From: Atrichornis clamosus
Lineage: Eukaryota; Chordata; Aves; Passeriformes; Menuridae
DNA length: 64,000 nucleotides
Direction: 5' to 3'
Assembly (NCBI GenBank): GCA_013400975.1
Contig: WBMZ01000239.1
Location: forward strand, 177,998-241,997
Part shown: piece by piece, positions 13,701-28,700 of the stretch
How positions within the stretch are numbered: the first letter of the stretch is position 1
Layout of the letters: the number at the start of each line of letters is the position of its first letter
Position numbers and translations under genes: made by a program
The notes under the pieces: generated by a model
The model's input: the letters and a program-made list of their open reading frames with translations, nothing else
The model's database searches: none
Told to the model about the DNA's origin: nothing

Positions 13701-16700
13701 CAGAAAGGCATCAGTGGAAGAGAGGTGGAGGGAACCGAGAGGACAGGCAGAGAAACTGGACAACTTTCCTGGGAGCCAGCAAGCATGTTGTCTGCCTGGG
13801 AAGCAGGCAGAGCTTGTTTGGAGGCTGCATTGTCTCTTGTGGGAATTGGTTGAGGCCTAAACCCAGCCCTGGCAGCAGCAGCTGTACTTTCTGTTCAGAG
13901 TTGCTGAGAATGGATCCCAACTAAGATGTCATCCCAGGATGTCAGCAATTAACGCTGTGGCAACGCTGGTTGTTTTCTGTTCAGCCAGGCTTCCCTGTAG
14001 GCCATTCAGATTTCCCTGGCAGCACTGTCGAATAATTCCTGTCGGTCCCCAGCTCTGCACTGATTCTCAGTGCTTTGCTTCTGTTTAGCAGATATCTCTG
14101 AAGAGAATAAAGCTGATTTGAATTTCCTGAGTTGTGGTTGCTGCTCTGTGGGTCATACTGCAGTGCTCTGGCTCGTTTAAAAAGGGATCAATGACTTATA
14201 AGAGCCTCAGAGCATCCCTCCCACATGCTGAGAGGAAAATGGGACAGAAACATCCTTTCTTTGAGAAAGGAAAGAGCTGAACCTCCTTTGCCCTGGGCTC
14301 TTCCAACCTCCTGCTCAAGCTGCCCTTTCAAGGGAGAAAGAACAGCCCTTCAGTCCAGGCTTTGGATCCTTTCAGTCCAAATCTTTGCTGGCTAAGTGTT
14401 GGGTAGAACTGAGCATTGCCAGAGCTATGAGTCTGCACTGGTTGGGGTTTTTTGGACTTTTCCCCTTCAACACCAATACTTGCAAACATTATAAAACAGG
14501 CATGCAAATTAGGCTGCCTTAAGCCAGCTCGTTTCCATCAACTCCCCTTGATCTCCAAGGGATGCCAACAGAGCAGCACTTCTTCCCCTGAGGAAGTGCT
14601 CTGCAAGCCAGCTGAGCTGCAGATGAAAGTCCTTTCCCCTTCCCTGAGGCTCTGCACTCTGTCCACAGGGCCTGGCTGGGAGTGGGGCCCTGGCTGCAGA
14701 GATGGGGGAGCAGGTCCCACCAGAGCCTCACAGCCCTCTGGCCTCTTCTGCTTCCTGCTCAAGGGCATATTTGGTGGCTTTCCCATGTTCCCCAATGACT
14801 GGAATGAAAAATAACTTCACTGACAAGTTACACCTCCCCACGCCAGCTGATTTGGGTCCTCACAGAACCCTGTGGAGGGCTCCCAAAGGAGCCACATGCT
14901 AGATCTCACTTAGAACATTGTCTGCATATGTAGGAACGGATGTATTTTTATTTCTTTTTCCACAACTTCTATTTCTGGGTGACACAAGTAATTTTATGTT
15001 TAGGATATAACAAAAGAAAATCTCAGCAGATTTATTATTTCTCAGATTTTCCTATTACGTTTTCAAGAAGCCACTTTCCCCTGACGCTTGAGGAAGATCC
15101 TAACAAGGAAAGAGAGACAGAAGAAAGGCAGTCTCTTGAATGCTTAAGTCTAAGTCAAGACTGCTCTGATGCTGCCCCAGCCACAGGCTCCTGCCTTCAC
15201 TTTTGGGCCGAAGAATGGTTTTTGGGAGGTGATCCAGATGAAAAAAAAACCACTTGGCTCAAGGGAAAGGGTAGGAGCACATGGAGGAGGGTGGAACTGT
15301 AGTCACTGCAAATTACATCAACTTAAACCGCTGTGCAACCACACCCTGAATGCTTGTGCTTATCTTTGAGCAGCTCAAATCCTTTCTTGAACGGTCACAA
15401 GAAAAGGCAATGCTCTTCCCAGGGTGCAGCGTGCACAGCTGGGCAAGGGGAGGGATATATGTGGGTTTAGTCTGGAAACTGTTTCTTAGGGGATAGATTT
15501 TGGTAAGAGCAGAATGTACGCACAGTGTCTCGTCTTCAGTGGCAAGGTCAAACCAGAGGGTGCTTACATGGAGTGGAGAGATCCACTCCCATTGTGTGTA
15601 ACACCACTCCCAGACGTATGCAGAGAGATGCAGATCTTGCTAGTGCCACTGAGCAGTACCAGAAGCGACACCCTTTCAGAAAAGAGGAAGCGAGCCCGGC
15701 TGGTTTGGTGCCAGGGAAAAGGTGCCAGTGGTAAGAGCCCTCCCTCAGTGTAGCTCAGCCCGAGTTTGTTCAGCTCAACATTACCCCCTTGTGGGTCACA
15801 GGTGGAAATTCAGACTGATGCCCATGTCCAAGCAGGTGAAGCAGGTGGAACTTCCTGGGGAATTTTGGGCTGTAGCTAAGGGCAGTCTTGCTGGCAACAG
15901 ATGCACATGTCCTTGAGAAAATGCCTGGTGTCTGAGAGCATCCAGCTGCTTATGGTTGGTGTGTGACACCTTCCGAGACCCAAACACTGGTTACGTGCTT
16001 GGAAAGGCCAGCTTGCAAGGGAGGGAGTTTGTTTATTTACCAATAGAGGAAGCTGTGCAAAAGCTTTGACATTGGGAACAGACCTGTGTCTCCTTGCATG
16101 TCCAAACTTGCGCATTTGTCCTTTATGGGACACCCCAGCACAACGGAAAGCAGGGATTCTCTGGGCAGTTTGCAAATAAAGAACTCTTGTGAATGATGAG
16201 TTTCTCCCTGAGCTGTTTTCATTATAGGATTCCTTGGTAAGGTTGGAAAGAGAACTTTAGTTATTCAGGGGTTCATTATTGACATTTAATAGATGACTGC
16301 CAAGCTGTCCTTCGTCCAGGAGTATGTAATGTAGTGTCTTAAATACTTCAAGTTGGTGTAAATCAGTGCTAACACTGAAAGAAGCAACCCTGCACACACC
16401 AGGCCATTGATTTGCACCTCTCTTTCCCTGCTTTGTGCCTGCCAGGGCCACATAGTGAAGCAGTGGGGAGGGGGTGGGAGTTCAGACCAACCTGCTGTGG
16501 AAAAGGATTGTTCAGTTTGGAGCAGCTCCCCGATTTGGCTCAATGTGCAGTTGCTGTTGACTGATACAGCAAAGCACAGGGGCCAGAGAGTGGAAACTAT
16601 CCACAAAGGGGAATCTACAGGAGCTGCTGAAGGTTGGGCTGCACCATGGTGGGTTCCAGCTCAGGCTCAAGCCACGGCCAAAAAAGTCTTGGTGTTTTGG

Positions 16701-19700
16701 ATCTTTTCAAGCAGGAGAGAGTTGACAAAGGGATTGAGACAGATGGCTCAAACCTGAGTGGAGTGAGTGCCAAATGTGCCTGGGATGACCTGAGCCGGCC
16801 ACCGGAGGATGATGAAGACAGCAGGAGCATTTGCATTGGGACACAGCCACGGCGGCTCTCTGGGAAAGGTAAGAGGTCCTGGGCCAAGCCACTGTCATGA
16901 CCTTTTGGCTTGTGTTCTGGTGGGTCTGGGCAGTGCCCTGAGTCATGCAGCATCTTTGAGTTCGTAACAAACACCACAGCCATTGGGAGGCTCAGTGTCT
17001 CTGTGAAATGAATTTTGGAGTGGCCTCTTCAAGGAAGGCAGGGGAGAGGAAGAGTGATCCTGGCATTTTTTGGTCTAAATTTCTCTTTCAATTTTTAGGC
17101 AAATTGTAATCTGAATCTGCAAAGTTAAACTGAGCATCTGGTGAAACCAGGACTGTAAACAGCTGCAAGGTGAAGCAATTGTATTTCCCTAGGCTGCGTT
17201 TCCCTATTAACATTGTCCCTTCTTGGGTGGCAAGTTGGACTGACACTGCACATTGCTGCAGATGAACTCAAGGAATTCATGCAAATATAGAACTCTGAAA
17301 AGAAGAAATAAAAACCCATTGAGTTCCCCTTTGCTGTATCCTCTCAGGGTACAGATATCATAGCCATTACACAGGCTCGAAATTATGCATGTTACCTTTC
17401 AAATGGGTGAAGCAACATAAAATCTGAGGGCTTGAGATTTCCTGGAATTAACAGTGGTTTCCACAGGACTGGTATCTTACTTGTTCTTAAGTCCATGGTA
17501 GAAATTATTTAAACACATATAGAGTTTCTTCTGACTCCTGTGCAAATATTTTCAACTGCAGTGGATCTAAAAAGGCTATTTTGACTCTGCTTTGAAATGA
17601 AAAGTCCAATTTATACATCCTTCAAAAGATTTGGAAATAACTTGGATATTTTTTTCTCTGCACAATTCTCATATTTCTCAAAAAAAGATGAGGAAACTTC
17701 TAAGAAAATCAGGAAAGCTTCCTATTGAAAGTATTTGGACAGTAGACTTTTCAGAAAAAAGACAGAAGTAAAAAGACTACATCTGAACTGCATAATTTGC
17801 AGCTTATTTTCAGATGTGAGCTTGAGGCTAAAGGTTGCCCTGCATAAAATTCCCTTCCTTTGTGAATCTTGTTGTAAATTAATCAACAGATTTGCAAAGC
17901 CAGTTGCAAAAAACTTGGAAACCCTCATACACTCATTTGGTAAAGGAACAAATTTCTGTTATGCCTAATGGGAAAAATGATTTTCAGTACAAAGGAAGTG
18001 TCAGGAGGTTCTGTGAGAGCTGCAGAACCAACAAACACCTCATTTATGAAAATTTACAAAACTACTCAGAATTTCCTCATCAGGAGGACTCAGTTCCAGC
18101 TCTCCTTGCCTGACATAACACTGCAGCCCAAACAAGAGAATTCAAGCTGACTTTATAAAGTGAAATAACTCCTAAGGAAGTGCAGTTAAGTATTAACCCT
18201 TAGCATTTCTCCATTTCTTTATGAAGGGGAAGAGTTTAGATGAAACACACGTGATACCTTGTTGTGTCTGTATTGTTTCTGAGGACTCTAAATCATGTTA
18301 AAAAAATTCTCTTTGCAGATACAGAGCAAATCAGGGAGACTTTGCGGAGAGGGCTTGAGATTAACAGCAAACCTGTCCTACCTCCAATCAATGCACAAAG
18401 ACAGAATGGATTGAACCTCGACCGAGCACCGTGAGTTTCACCATGTACATTCTGATGGTGGCAGAGGGAGGCTAAAGAGCTCACTGTGGAAAACAGAGTT
18501 AAAGCTAGGTGGGAAAAGACTCGGCAAGGGGAGAGGAAAGCTCGCAGTGAATACTTGCAAAGTGCAAAGAGAGGGAGAAGAGTTGTTCAGGTTGGATTAA
18601 CGGGCTAGTACTCAGGAGAGCAGTTTTTGAGAGGGCTTTTGGACAAATCTGGCTAATGCAGTGTGACTCTGACTGTTCTGTAGAACCTGCTGTTCATGGT
18701 CTACAGTGTCTGAAATCAGACCGGACTGATTCCTATAAAATATACTGTGCTGAAAAGTGCCGTGGTATCCAGAGCTAGGTGGCATAGATGACTGCTGAAA
18801 TTTTTTTAGTGAGTGTTTTGTTTTCAAGCTCATAATTACAAACCTTTGGTTAAAATGCTGATTTTCTTTTTTAAGTGACTTTGATCTTGCCTTGCTTAAA
18901 CAGGTGTGTTCTGTCAGTAATTACATGCCAATACCACCTGGGTCTCTAATAGTCTGTAGCCTTACAGGTGATTTAAGTGGGACTAAGTGGGCCTGTAGAT
19001 CTCTCTTTTGTAACTTTTTACTTCAGTGAATCTATAGGAAATTACCTGTGGTTTCAAGCCATCTGTAGCATCTGCACTTCTGTCTTTTTGGGTTTTTCCC
19101 CTTTCCCTCTTAGGCTTCAGTTGTTAGTTAAGTGTCTTTCCATCAATTTTAATGTTTTCATGTAAATTACACAGAAATGCATGCATCTTTGCTACATTCT
19201 TTCATCTTGGTATTTCCTTTGGTTTCTTAGTGTCTGATGAACACTTGTGCTTTCTTTTTTCAAGAGTAGAGGTCATCATGAAATCAGCTCTTCCCTGTAT
19301 TGCCAGGCAGGGACAGCACCCTGCTCTGTTTCAATTCCTGTTTCATTCTTGATTCAAACATTTCATGAGAAAAATATTTCTTGTAGTTGTCCTTTCTTGT
19401 TCCATTTTGTGGGTGACTTTTGATTTGCCTAATATATGAATGTTTCTGAGTTGCCAATTGCTGATGCTTTTTACTAATAAGAAATATGAGATCTAGGTGC
19501 TTACATAAAAAAAAATCTCGAGTGACTTTATTATTCTTTAGGAATAATCTTACTTTTGCTATGTAGTAGTTATATGGAGTCACATTCTGACCTGACACCA
19601 GTTTTGAGTAGTATTTCCCTGCCTGCAGGTTGGTCACATTGGACCATTCATTGGTCCTGCTGGCCCCACTGAAAAATGTATAAAATTATACCATGTGATT

Positions 19701-22700
19701 TGCACAAATCACACCCAGCCTTGGAAGGCTCTAAAGCACTGGGCAGGATTTCTCACAGATGCTGGGCTCCTGCATGCATCTGCATGCCCGGTGTAAGCTC
19801 TGAGTCAACAGTGGTTGGGGGTGACCAGAAACGTTTTGGGTTCACATCGGGTCAAGGAGGCAGCTGATGGGTAAACCTTGTGCTGGGGAGGCAGTTGTTG
19901 CTTAGATAAGACAGCTTTACGTTATTCAGGGTGAGATAAACAGAGATACGCTTGAGACAGAGTGGTGAAAGGTTAGCAGAGGTCTAAGATGAAGCACACA
20001 AATATTTACCTGGGTTTTTAAGTATTCTGAGACAGAGGAAGGCAGGTCAAATTCAGAGCCTCATATCTGTGACAGAGCTCTTTATTGCAAATCTCTCTTA
20101 CCTGCAGCAGCTGCACACACACCATGCCTGAAGCCTGAGTGGTAGGAATGGCTGGTTCCCATTGTTTGCCTCCTAGAAGATCATTCCTCTGAGGTCTGTG
20201 GTTACCACTGGGGAAACTGATACCTAGCCTGCTTCTCCATAAACACTTCAGCTAAGAAAAGAGAGCTGTCACCTGTGTTACTGTGTGATACTATTGGAGG
20301 GATAGGGGAGATCTGAGCTTAAACCAGCAGTGTGTCCTTATACTTACTTCCTCCATCTTACTTTGAGAGGTGTTTGGGAAAGGTCTTTTTTCACTGTGCA
20401 GTTGCTTCTCCTCTCCATGTAGCAGATACAGTGGGACTTGTTCAATGCATTGACCATACCAAAAAGGGTGGTTTGTGCTGGAAAGCACTGTTTACTCACA
20501 ACCTCTAACTAACTGGTACTTAAATCAGATCCTTACTGTGGCTAAAACTGATCAGTCAACATATTTTCCAGAACAGTGTGATATAGATGAAGCAGAAGAG
20601 GAAGATCTTATTATGTCTCCGCCTTCCTCAATACACTGTCTCAGCATGTCTCATGCATTTGAGCAAAATTGCTCAATGGACAATAGGTACAAGAGCATGA
20701 TATGCAGACTCCCATCTCCAGCTGCTGCAGAGGAATGTAACTTAGGAGCTCAGCATTTGCATGCAGTAATGTATCTACATCCATGTTCCTTCCAGGTACC
20801 TGCAGGGGTAAAGGCTGAGACACGAAAGGCACAAACCTCAGTGCAGATATAACTGTTTCATAGGACTTAGGAGCACCTGAGATGAAGGACATAGATCTAG
20901 TCCTTCTGATGTGATCCTTGCTTGGATTGCTGGGCCTGGTAGGGCTGCGACTGAGGTCTGTCCTTCACTGTAAATCTTGTGTAATCAAAGGCAAGTCGTT
21001 GAGCTATTGAGCTTCAGTTCTGAATCTATAAAATGGGACTAATAACAATGTCATCTTCTTGAGGCACCACAAGGATAAATATGTTAACGATTATGAGGTG
21101 CTGGCTGATGGGAAGCAGGCTTGTGTGTAATCATATCCTGCACTGTACACACCAGATCATAAAATATCAAACCCGTGGTTCTTTGCAAGGGTCCTGTGAA
21201 TAACTGATGCATTAGAAGTTCTTTAGGAGCTTGACAGAAATGCTCTGTTGGGGCATGGCAAGTAGTTTCAAATCTGCTTCCATAGGGAGCACTGCAGAAC
21301 CCCAGGCTGTCAAATTTGCACCCAGCTGACATTAGGATGTTAAAGTCTGACACAGACTCTAATGGCTTTGTGCAGAAGAGGAATGTGCTGTTTATTTATC
21401 ATGGATTTGCAACCACCAACTGCTTTCCTAGTAGCTTTCTTCCCTTTCTTTTATCCTAACCCTACCACCCACACACAATAATCTATCAAGGTTTAAAGCA
21501 GACAACCTGTTCTGCAGTCAGCATCACAAAGCAGTATCAGAAACACTCAAACTTTCAAATATTTATTTGTATAAAATATAGAGGATCCAGATTCCATATA
21601 GATTTCCCAGTCTTTGTATGGTTACAGTTTTCAGCACTTAGGCAAAAGCCTCACATTGTTTGGTTGCAGATAAGGCTTGATTCAGTGTTTTGGCTCCAGC
21701 AAAGCACATACTTACATGTTAAGCATGCATATTACCAGTTGTTCAGTGTCCCAGAGTCCTAAAAAAAAGTTCCTCTGAGAAAAAGCTGGTTTCTGTCAAA
21801 ACCCTGCTGGGCAGCTGTAGTACTTTGATTCATTAGTGTTATTACTGTAGACTGTGTAGCCCTTTTTCTCCTAAGGATATGAATAAAAGCACACTTAAAG
21901 CTTAAAACTGCATTGGACATCTGTTTCTCAAAATGACTGTGGGCTCAGTTCATAAGCAGACATTAAATCAGTTTGTACGTATTCAACAAAAGAACATGTA
22001 AATTAATCTTTGGAAACATGACTAATCATTTTGACCATAGGTAACCGAATACTCTCAATTGCCACTTGGAAAAATAAGACGTGTATGAATACAAATGTAC
22101 TTTTCAGTGGCACATTATTTGTTTCTTGGGACCCATCAGCTTAGTAGGTGCTGCTGAGACAGACAGAAAGGCAAGGCTCCCAGTCTCCCGAATCGTGCAG
22201 ATTCACTCTTGTTGGGTACAGAGAAGTGTTACCCATAGCGGACGTTTAAATGTCAGACTAAACACTGCTGCTGTCAAGGCCTCAGTGGGCTGAAAGCTCC
22301 AGATGTCAAAGTTCAGTGACACTTGTGGAGTCTTGCTTCGATCACTATTTAATTTCTTGATGTAATAATTTCTGGGGCCGAGTCTTCAGTTGTCCCTGAT
22401 AATTAGCTCTGTGCTCTCCTGTGACGTAGGTGAGTAGTATCTCTGTGTTACAGATTAGGACAGAGGAGTTAATTTGCCACAGTTGCAGTGAGAGCCAGGC
22501 TTGGGATAGGGGAATTCTTGACCTTTTCCACCCCTCAAGGGCCCCCTTGATCATGCAGCATTGCTGAAATTGATGTTTTTCTGCCTCTTGGCTGACTCAG
22601 ACTGTTCTACTGTGAGCTGAAGCATGGAGTAGAAACCGAGTGCTAGCACACTGCATTACTGCATGTGTTGAAGCTAAAATTATCTGTAATTGTTGCATTT

Positions 22701-25700
22701 CATTGTGCCAGAATTCAGGTATTGCCCACGCACACCCTAGTGTCTGAAAGTGAGGTTTGAATGACAGAAAAAGGTCTCCCAAGGCCTCTATTACTTTGAC
22801 AAGGCTTTTCCTTCATGTCTCTGCTATTTATTGCCCTCCCCCTTTTCAAGAAGGATCAAGTGGTGTGGTTCAACGTGCCTGACTCTCATATTTCTGTCTG
22901 GGCTTTTCCAGGTAACTGTGTTTGTGCAGGTCCCTTACATACCGTGGTCATTTGTCCAGGGACCCACAGAAACCTCAAATCCCATCTGCATTCAATTTCT
23001 ATGCAGAAACACAGGCTGAGTCTAGGGAAACCTGAACATATGGTAGCTCTATAGCCGTGTGCTAATTCCATCCAGCTCTGAACAGTTTCCAGCTGTGCAG
23101 GGAAATGAAGGCAGGTTCCTGGCAAACAGAGTAGGGAACAACCCTCCGGCAGGTGGGGCTGGCAGGACTGTCCTGGCAGTGACCTGCTGGAGCACTGCAC
23201 CCTGAGCATCTCAGATGGTTGGCCTTCCCTTGTGGGAGGAGGGAGGAGTTGTGTCACTCCAGAATTCCTCCCGGGATAACCCCAGACTGTCACATGGTGT
23301 GCCTGGTTTGGAGTGCATGAGTAATAGTGGCACTGCTTCCAGGGCTGGAGCCACTGCCCCTGTGGTTCCTCTGACTTGGTAAATAGGGCACATGGATTTC
23401 TCCTGTTAGGGAGCAGCATTGGGTTAATGCACATTAACAAGCTCCATCTGAGCAGCATTTCTGAGGAAGCTCTGATGGTAATACCAAAATGTAGGATTTG
23501 CTTCAAGGCGAGTCTGCACTTTGCTTCTCCCAGTGGCACTGGGTTTTCATTCTGCTTTACTTGGGTGGAGGGGAGCTGTTGTCTGTGTAGCTGGTTTCCT
23601 GTCTTCAGTTCTTGGAGGCAAACTTTACATAAAGGGGAGCATTTCAGCATTCTCTGAAGCTGCCTGGTTCTGGCTAGGCTTTCTGATTCTGCAACCACTA
23701 AGCAGTAAGTTTCCAATCCAGTCCTGCTTATTTAGGCATGCTCTCTCATCGGGTCGCCATTCAGTGGTGTCCTGGTTGAGTCAGGAATGCTGAATGGGGG
23801 GAGGCAATATACTTTAGGGAGTCTCTCAGCATGAGGCTGAGTGCTGGGTGACAAGCTTGCAAACTAGAAAAGTAAATGTCTGGAAAACCAGTGTCAGTAG
23901 AAGTGCAAAGCAGTCACCGTGCTAATAATTTTGCACTCCTGCACAGCTTTCCCCATCTAAGAATCCAAAAGTGCTTTGCAAACATTGACTTAATCCTTGC
24001 AACACCCCTACATGGAAAAATGTCTCAGTTTCACAGAGGGAACTTGAAGCATAAAAGAGTTGTTTGACTTTGCTCAGGAGTCTGCAGGGTGCCAGTGGCA
24101 CAGCCTAAATCTCTCAATTCCAGTTCAGCTGCAGGTCTTGGAACAGTCTGGCCCCTACAAGCTCTGACAGTAGTTATTATGCAGCTTTCCAAAGGGGTAT
24201 GTGAGTGGCAAGAGGATTGTTGCTACTGGCATTGTCCTTGCAGCCCTTCCATGCCAGGAAATGCACACAGAACATCATCATCATCATCCTGTTTAACCAG
24301 ACTGAGGAGCATCCAGGTCTGAGCACTCGAGGTAGCCTTGTCTCAGGGTGACCACAGCAGGAGCTGGGTAACCACGTCCTCCCCAGTTCTGCATTTGCCT
24401 CTGTTCATTCCTGACATGTGCTCTAACTCTGTGTGCCAAGGTGCTTAGGGCTCTTTCCCACAGCTCCTGGTTTGCCCTTCAAGGGGAACTGTGGGAAAGA
24501 CACTGGAAGATTGTTGGCACTTAAGTGATCTTTGACCATATCTTCATGAGGGAGTGAGGAGGTTTGAAATTGCCACAGTTGGAAAGGGAAGAAGAGGGGG
24601 AGTGGGAGGGGAAGAAAGGAAAAGTGGCCCGACCTTTCTCTCCCAGCTCTGTAAGCTTGCACTGGTGGTTTGCATTTGCTAACTCACAGTGCTGGATTTT
24701 ATATGGAGGGAGCAAGGCGCAATGACAGAAACTAACTTCAGTAAGGCAGTGGGTACCCACTCCTACAAAGAGCCCCTGCCATGGCCAGCTTCCAACAGCA
24801 TGTCCTTTGTGATTTTGGTACCTGGGAGGGTATCTTGGAAATGCAGCAAAATTATGCTCCATATCAGCAACAGAGCTTGGAGGGGAACTGAGACTTCCTT
24901 CCTTGACAGATCTATGAGATCAAGCACTCTGATCATAAAGCAAAATGCAAATGCAAGAATAAATAAGTCTTTCTTAATCCGATCAACCTGGTTATTCTTG
25001 AATCCCATAAAATAACTGCCAGTGGTTGCTTGAGAAGGGGTTGCTATAAACATGACTTGTAAGGAGGGTACATCCAAACTTTTGCAACCTAGTGATTGCA
25101 TTGGCAATTTTCCAGGATCCCCACGGGCTGCTGCTAATTGGCACCAAATTAAGCAGGTTGCAGCCACCCTCATCTTTAATACAAAGAGAGGGCCCCTGGG
25201 AGGCTACAGGTTCCAGCGTGTGGCCTCTCACATCAAGGAGCACAGCACACTGGGACATGGAGTCTCCTCAGGCCCTTTCCCCTTGTTGACAGATCTGGGG
25301 AAGCCGCAGGCCACATTGGACACCTTTGCAATGGCTTAACCGCCCTCTCTTTCTCAAAAAAAGAAAAAAAAAATCAAATATGGCTTTGGTTAAGTTCACG
25401 TTAATCAGCATTCATGAGACTTAACAAAAAACAACAAACATAATTTCCTCCCTCTCCCCTCCACCCAGAAGCAGACTACTGGTAGAAACCGAAGCTGGAA
25501 AAAATAGTTGAAAGTCAGCTAAAGTCACCTTGGTAACTGCAGCAATACACTTGCCCAGAACAGGAGACATCAAACCCAACTACAAACAGCTTTAAAGAAA
25601 CAAAAAGAATGTAATCATCTAAAGAATTAATCTGACAACTGCCCACGTTTACACCTCCCACAAGCTCCCAATCAGAGGGAAATGCGCTTTAATCTCCTCC

Positions 25701-28700
25701 AACTCCCCTCCAGTTTCACAAAACACTAGATGTGCAGTCTTTAAACTGGGGCATTTCCGGCATGCTGCTTCCATTTAAATCTGCTGCCTTTCCTAATGCA
25801 GCAGCCCTGTCTTTTGCAGACTTGTTTTTTCTGGACACTGAGAAACATGAATTTTTTTGTGTGGGTTGGACGAAGTATTAAATCTGGAATAGACAAAGTT
25901 TGCAACATTTTGCATGATAGTCAGCTAGATCTTAGTCATAACAAGTAAAACTCCACTGACTTTTGCTGCTGATTTATTTGGTGATGGGGTGGAGGAAGCA
26001 AAGACTTACAGGTAACTGGCAGTCATAAAACCAGAGATGTTAGTGTCAGAAAGCAAACGTTTTCTACGGTTTTTTTCTGAGTTTGAAAACTACAAGCTAT
26101 GAATGGCAAAGTGTGTTAGGATATAAGCTTTTTATTAATAACAACCTAGAGATCCTGCTGACCCTTCACCTGGGCTATCACCCTTTGGAAGGGTCAGCAC
26201 AAGAATTTCCAATCACAATGAGAGAATTTTAATGTGTCTTGCTGAGTCCCCGTGCCATGCGACATTTTTTCAAGCCTGAAAGTGATAGCCCTATGGCCTC
26301 CTGATGTGTTACATGCAGCCCACAACACACAACTCTTGTTTAGAAAAGTCTAGCTTAGACCGAAGGTTATTTGGTTTCTGCTTTTGGAGTTTCGCCCTTA
26401 ACTTTAAATACCTGAAATTGTGTGAGCTCCTCTGAAGTGAAACAAGAAACACAGTCCATGAGTATTTTGGACAAATTTTGTAAAAGGATTAATACTTTTA
26501 TGTCATTCAAAGCATTAACTACCATTTTGCTTCACCTTTTTGACAGAAGGGCTGGTTACTTATTAATGTGAAGTCATAATTATTGACAGCCCTAAAGTCA
26601 TGACAGTTCCGTTTGATAGTTATACATTAGTCAACATCTTCTCTTGAGCATGTAATGACAAACAGCATTTGCTGGTTTTAATAAGACTTAGAAAGCTTTG
26701 CCCCTTGCCTCCAGAATATTGTCGTCATTCCTATTATTGCAGTAACAACCGGAGGCTGTTTCCCCTCCGGACTGCAGCCCCATTGTGCCCACAGCTGTAC
26801 TGGCTTGCGTGGTGGAAACTAAAAACCCACCTTCAGCTCAGAGGCAGTTGGAGCCCAGGGCCATGGGGAGCTCTCCTGCAGCTGTCTGTCCTGCTGAAGC
26901 AGGAAAATACAGCATTGATTACCTGGGAGGCTGTTCTGGGATGTCCCCATGCCTGGCACACTTAGGCAGTCCAGGTGAGCAGGGTGCTCTCTTGTCTGTA
27001 GCAGTAACATTGCTGTAAAACTCCTGATCCACTCCAGAGTGCCTAAACCCTGGAACTGCATTTAGGAGTGCAAGTTTATGGCTTGCTTGAAAATCATGCG
27101 TTGCTAATGGCTGACCCTTTTGGTAGGGGCTGATAAATGAATGATTGGATGCTGTAGACCACAGCCTGACTTTCCCACAGCTCACTGTGTATATAAGATC
27201 TGATAAGGAAGTTGAGACAAAGCTTAGCTTAAGGTCAACTGATCATTAATCAACTGTAACTGCACTTCTCAGGTAATCAGCCTACAAAATGCTGGCCTGC
27301 TCCACTCTTTGAAGACCCCACCTAGAAAGAGCTGTAAAATGTTTGTTGAAGTAGATTAAACACAAATTTAAGTGCCACATATAGACTACAAAGCATGTTG
27401 TGTCTTTGCTTCAGGGTTAACTGACTAAGCTGATAATCTGCTGCCAGTCCATCAGCCCACCCTGTGCATAAACTGTATCCTGACCTACCATGTCTCTGCC
27501 GGATCCATTATTACTTTTGTATGTTGCTAAAGCAGAACATGGGACATGTTTTACAGTTTTTATCTTGAAGGGAGCTGAGCTGCTGTGATATCTTTTTTCT
27601 GCATGTCTCTGGCCTGACCATGCAGTGTATTTACAGGTTGCACCACAAGGTATCAGTTTAGCTGTTTCAGAGTGGGCAGCTCAGCAGGCTGGGTGAAGGG
27701 CTCACCTCAGACTAGGTGACCTGGCAGAAGCAACAGGCTGATCTGCACTGGAACTCACACTGACTGCACTACTATGTGCGTGGTTGGTGGGAGTCATTTT
27801 GGGACAGCACTCAAAGGTAAAATCAAGTAACGGTGTCATCTAGGTCAGCTCATGAGGGTCAAGCTTATTCTTTACAGTCATTTCCAGACGTACATTGAAG
27901 ACAGTTCAATTTGGATGGAGGAAATATCCAGGCTTATTTTAACAGTGTTCCCAAATGGAGCCATAGCTTGGTAGCCTTGTCTGGTTTTTGGTCCGTTTGG
28001 TACAATGGAGGCACGTTGCAATGTGGAATCTCAGTTCCCCTCTGCTTTCCCTGTCCCTCTGCTCTGGTGATTCAGTACTGTAAACTATCTTAACAAACTC
28101 TTACCTCTATTAAGTTCATGTGAGGTGCCGAGTGACAAAAATATAAATCACTTTTCAGACACTTCACATCAGTCTATGTCATCCGTAAAAGTCGTAACCA
28201 AGCCTGTCCTTTATTCTTTGTTCTGGACTGTCAAGTAAGGGATCATGTTGATGCTCTTTGAACATATAAAGTGTTTATGGTCAAGTATTTTGAGATAGAT
28301 CATTTTATTATCTAGAGGATTTGGTCTGGCAAAGTTCCTAATCATGTAACAACATAACCTTTAGTTGTAGCTTCAGAATATGCTGGTCTTGCAGAAATGA
28401 ATGAATAAGAAAGCAACACTGCCATTGTCTTAAAGCAGCCTCACTTACAAGGGAAAAGAATCTGTGAATCTCCTACTCATCACATGTAGAGTCTATCTTT
28501 TGGCTGTTGCACTTGATGCCGGTGGAAGCAAGAGATTCTCAAAGCCTTTTGGATGAACTGTGCAAAAAAAGGCACAAAGGACTGGACAACTCTTTCCTGC
28601 AGGCCACTACCTGAAAAATCCTGAAGATAAAACAAAAGCAGTGGGGAGGGCCCCTGGTAATTCTTCCAAACCATTTTATAGTGTTTGGAGTTTTGGAGAG

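Noticed and set aside
13382..13924. 180-codon open frame in intron 6
   Set aside because: It opens with GTG, and three frames on two strands are open together, indicating low stop density rather than a gene.
24270..24292. Short ATC trinucleotide run
   Set aside because: Only about five units, too short to be called a microsatellite of interest.
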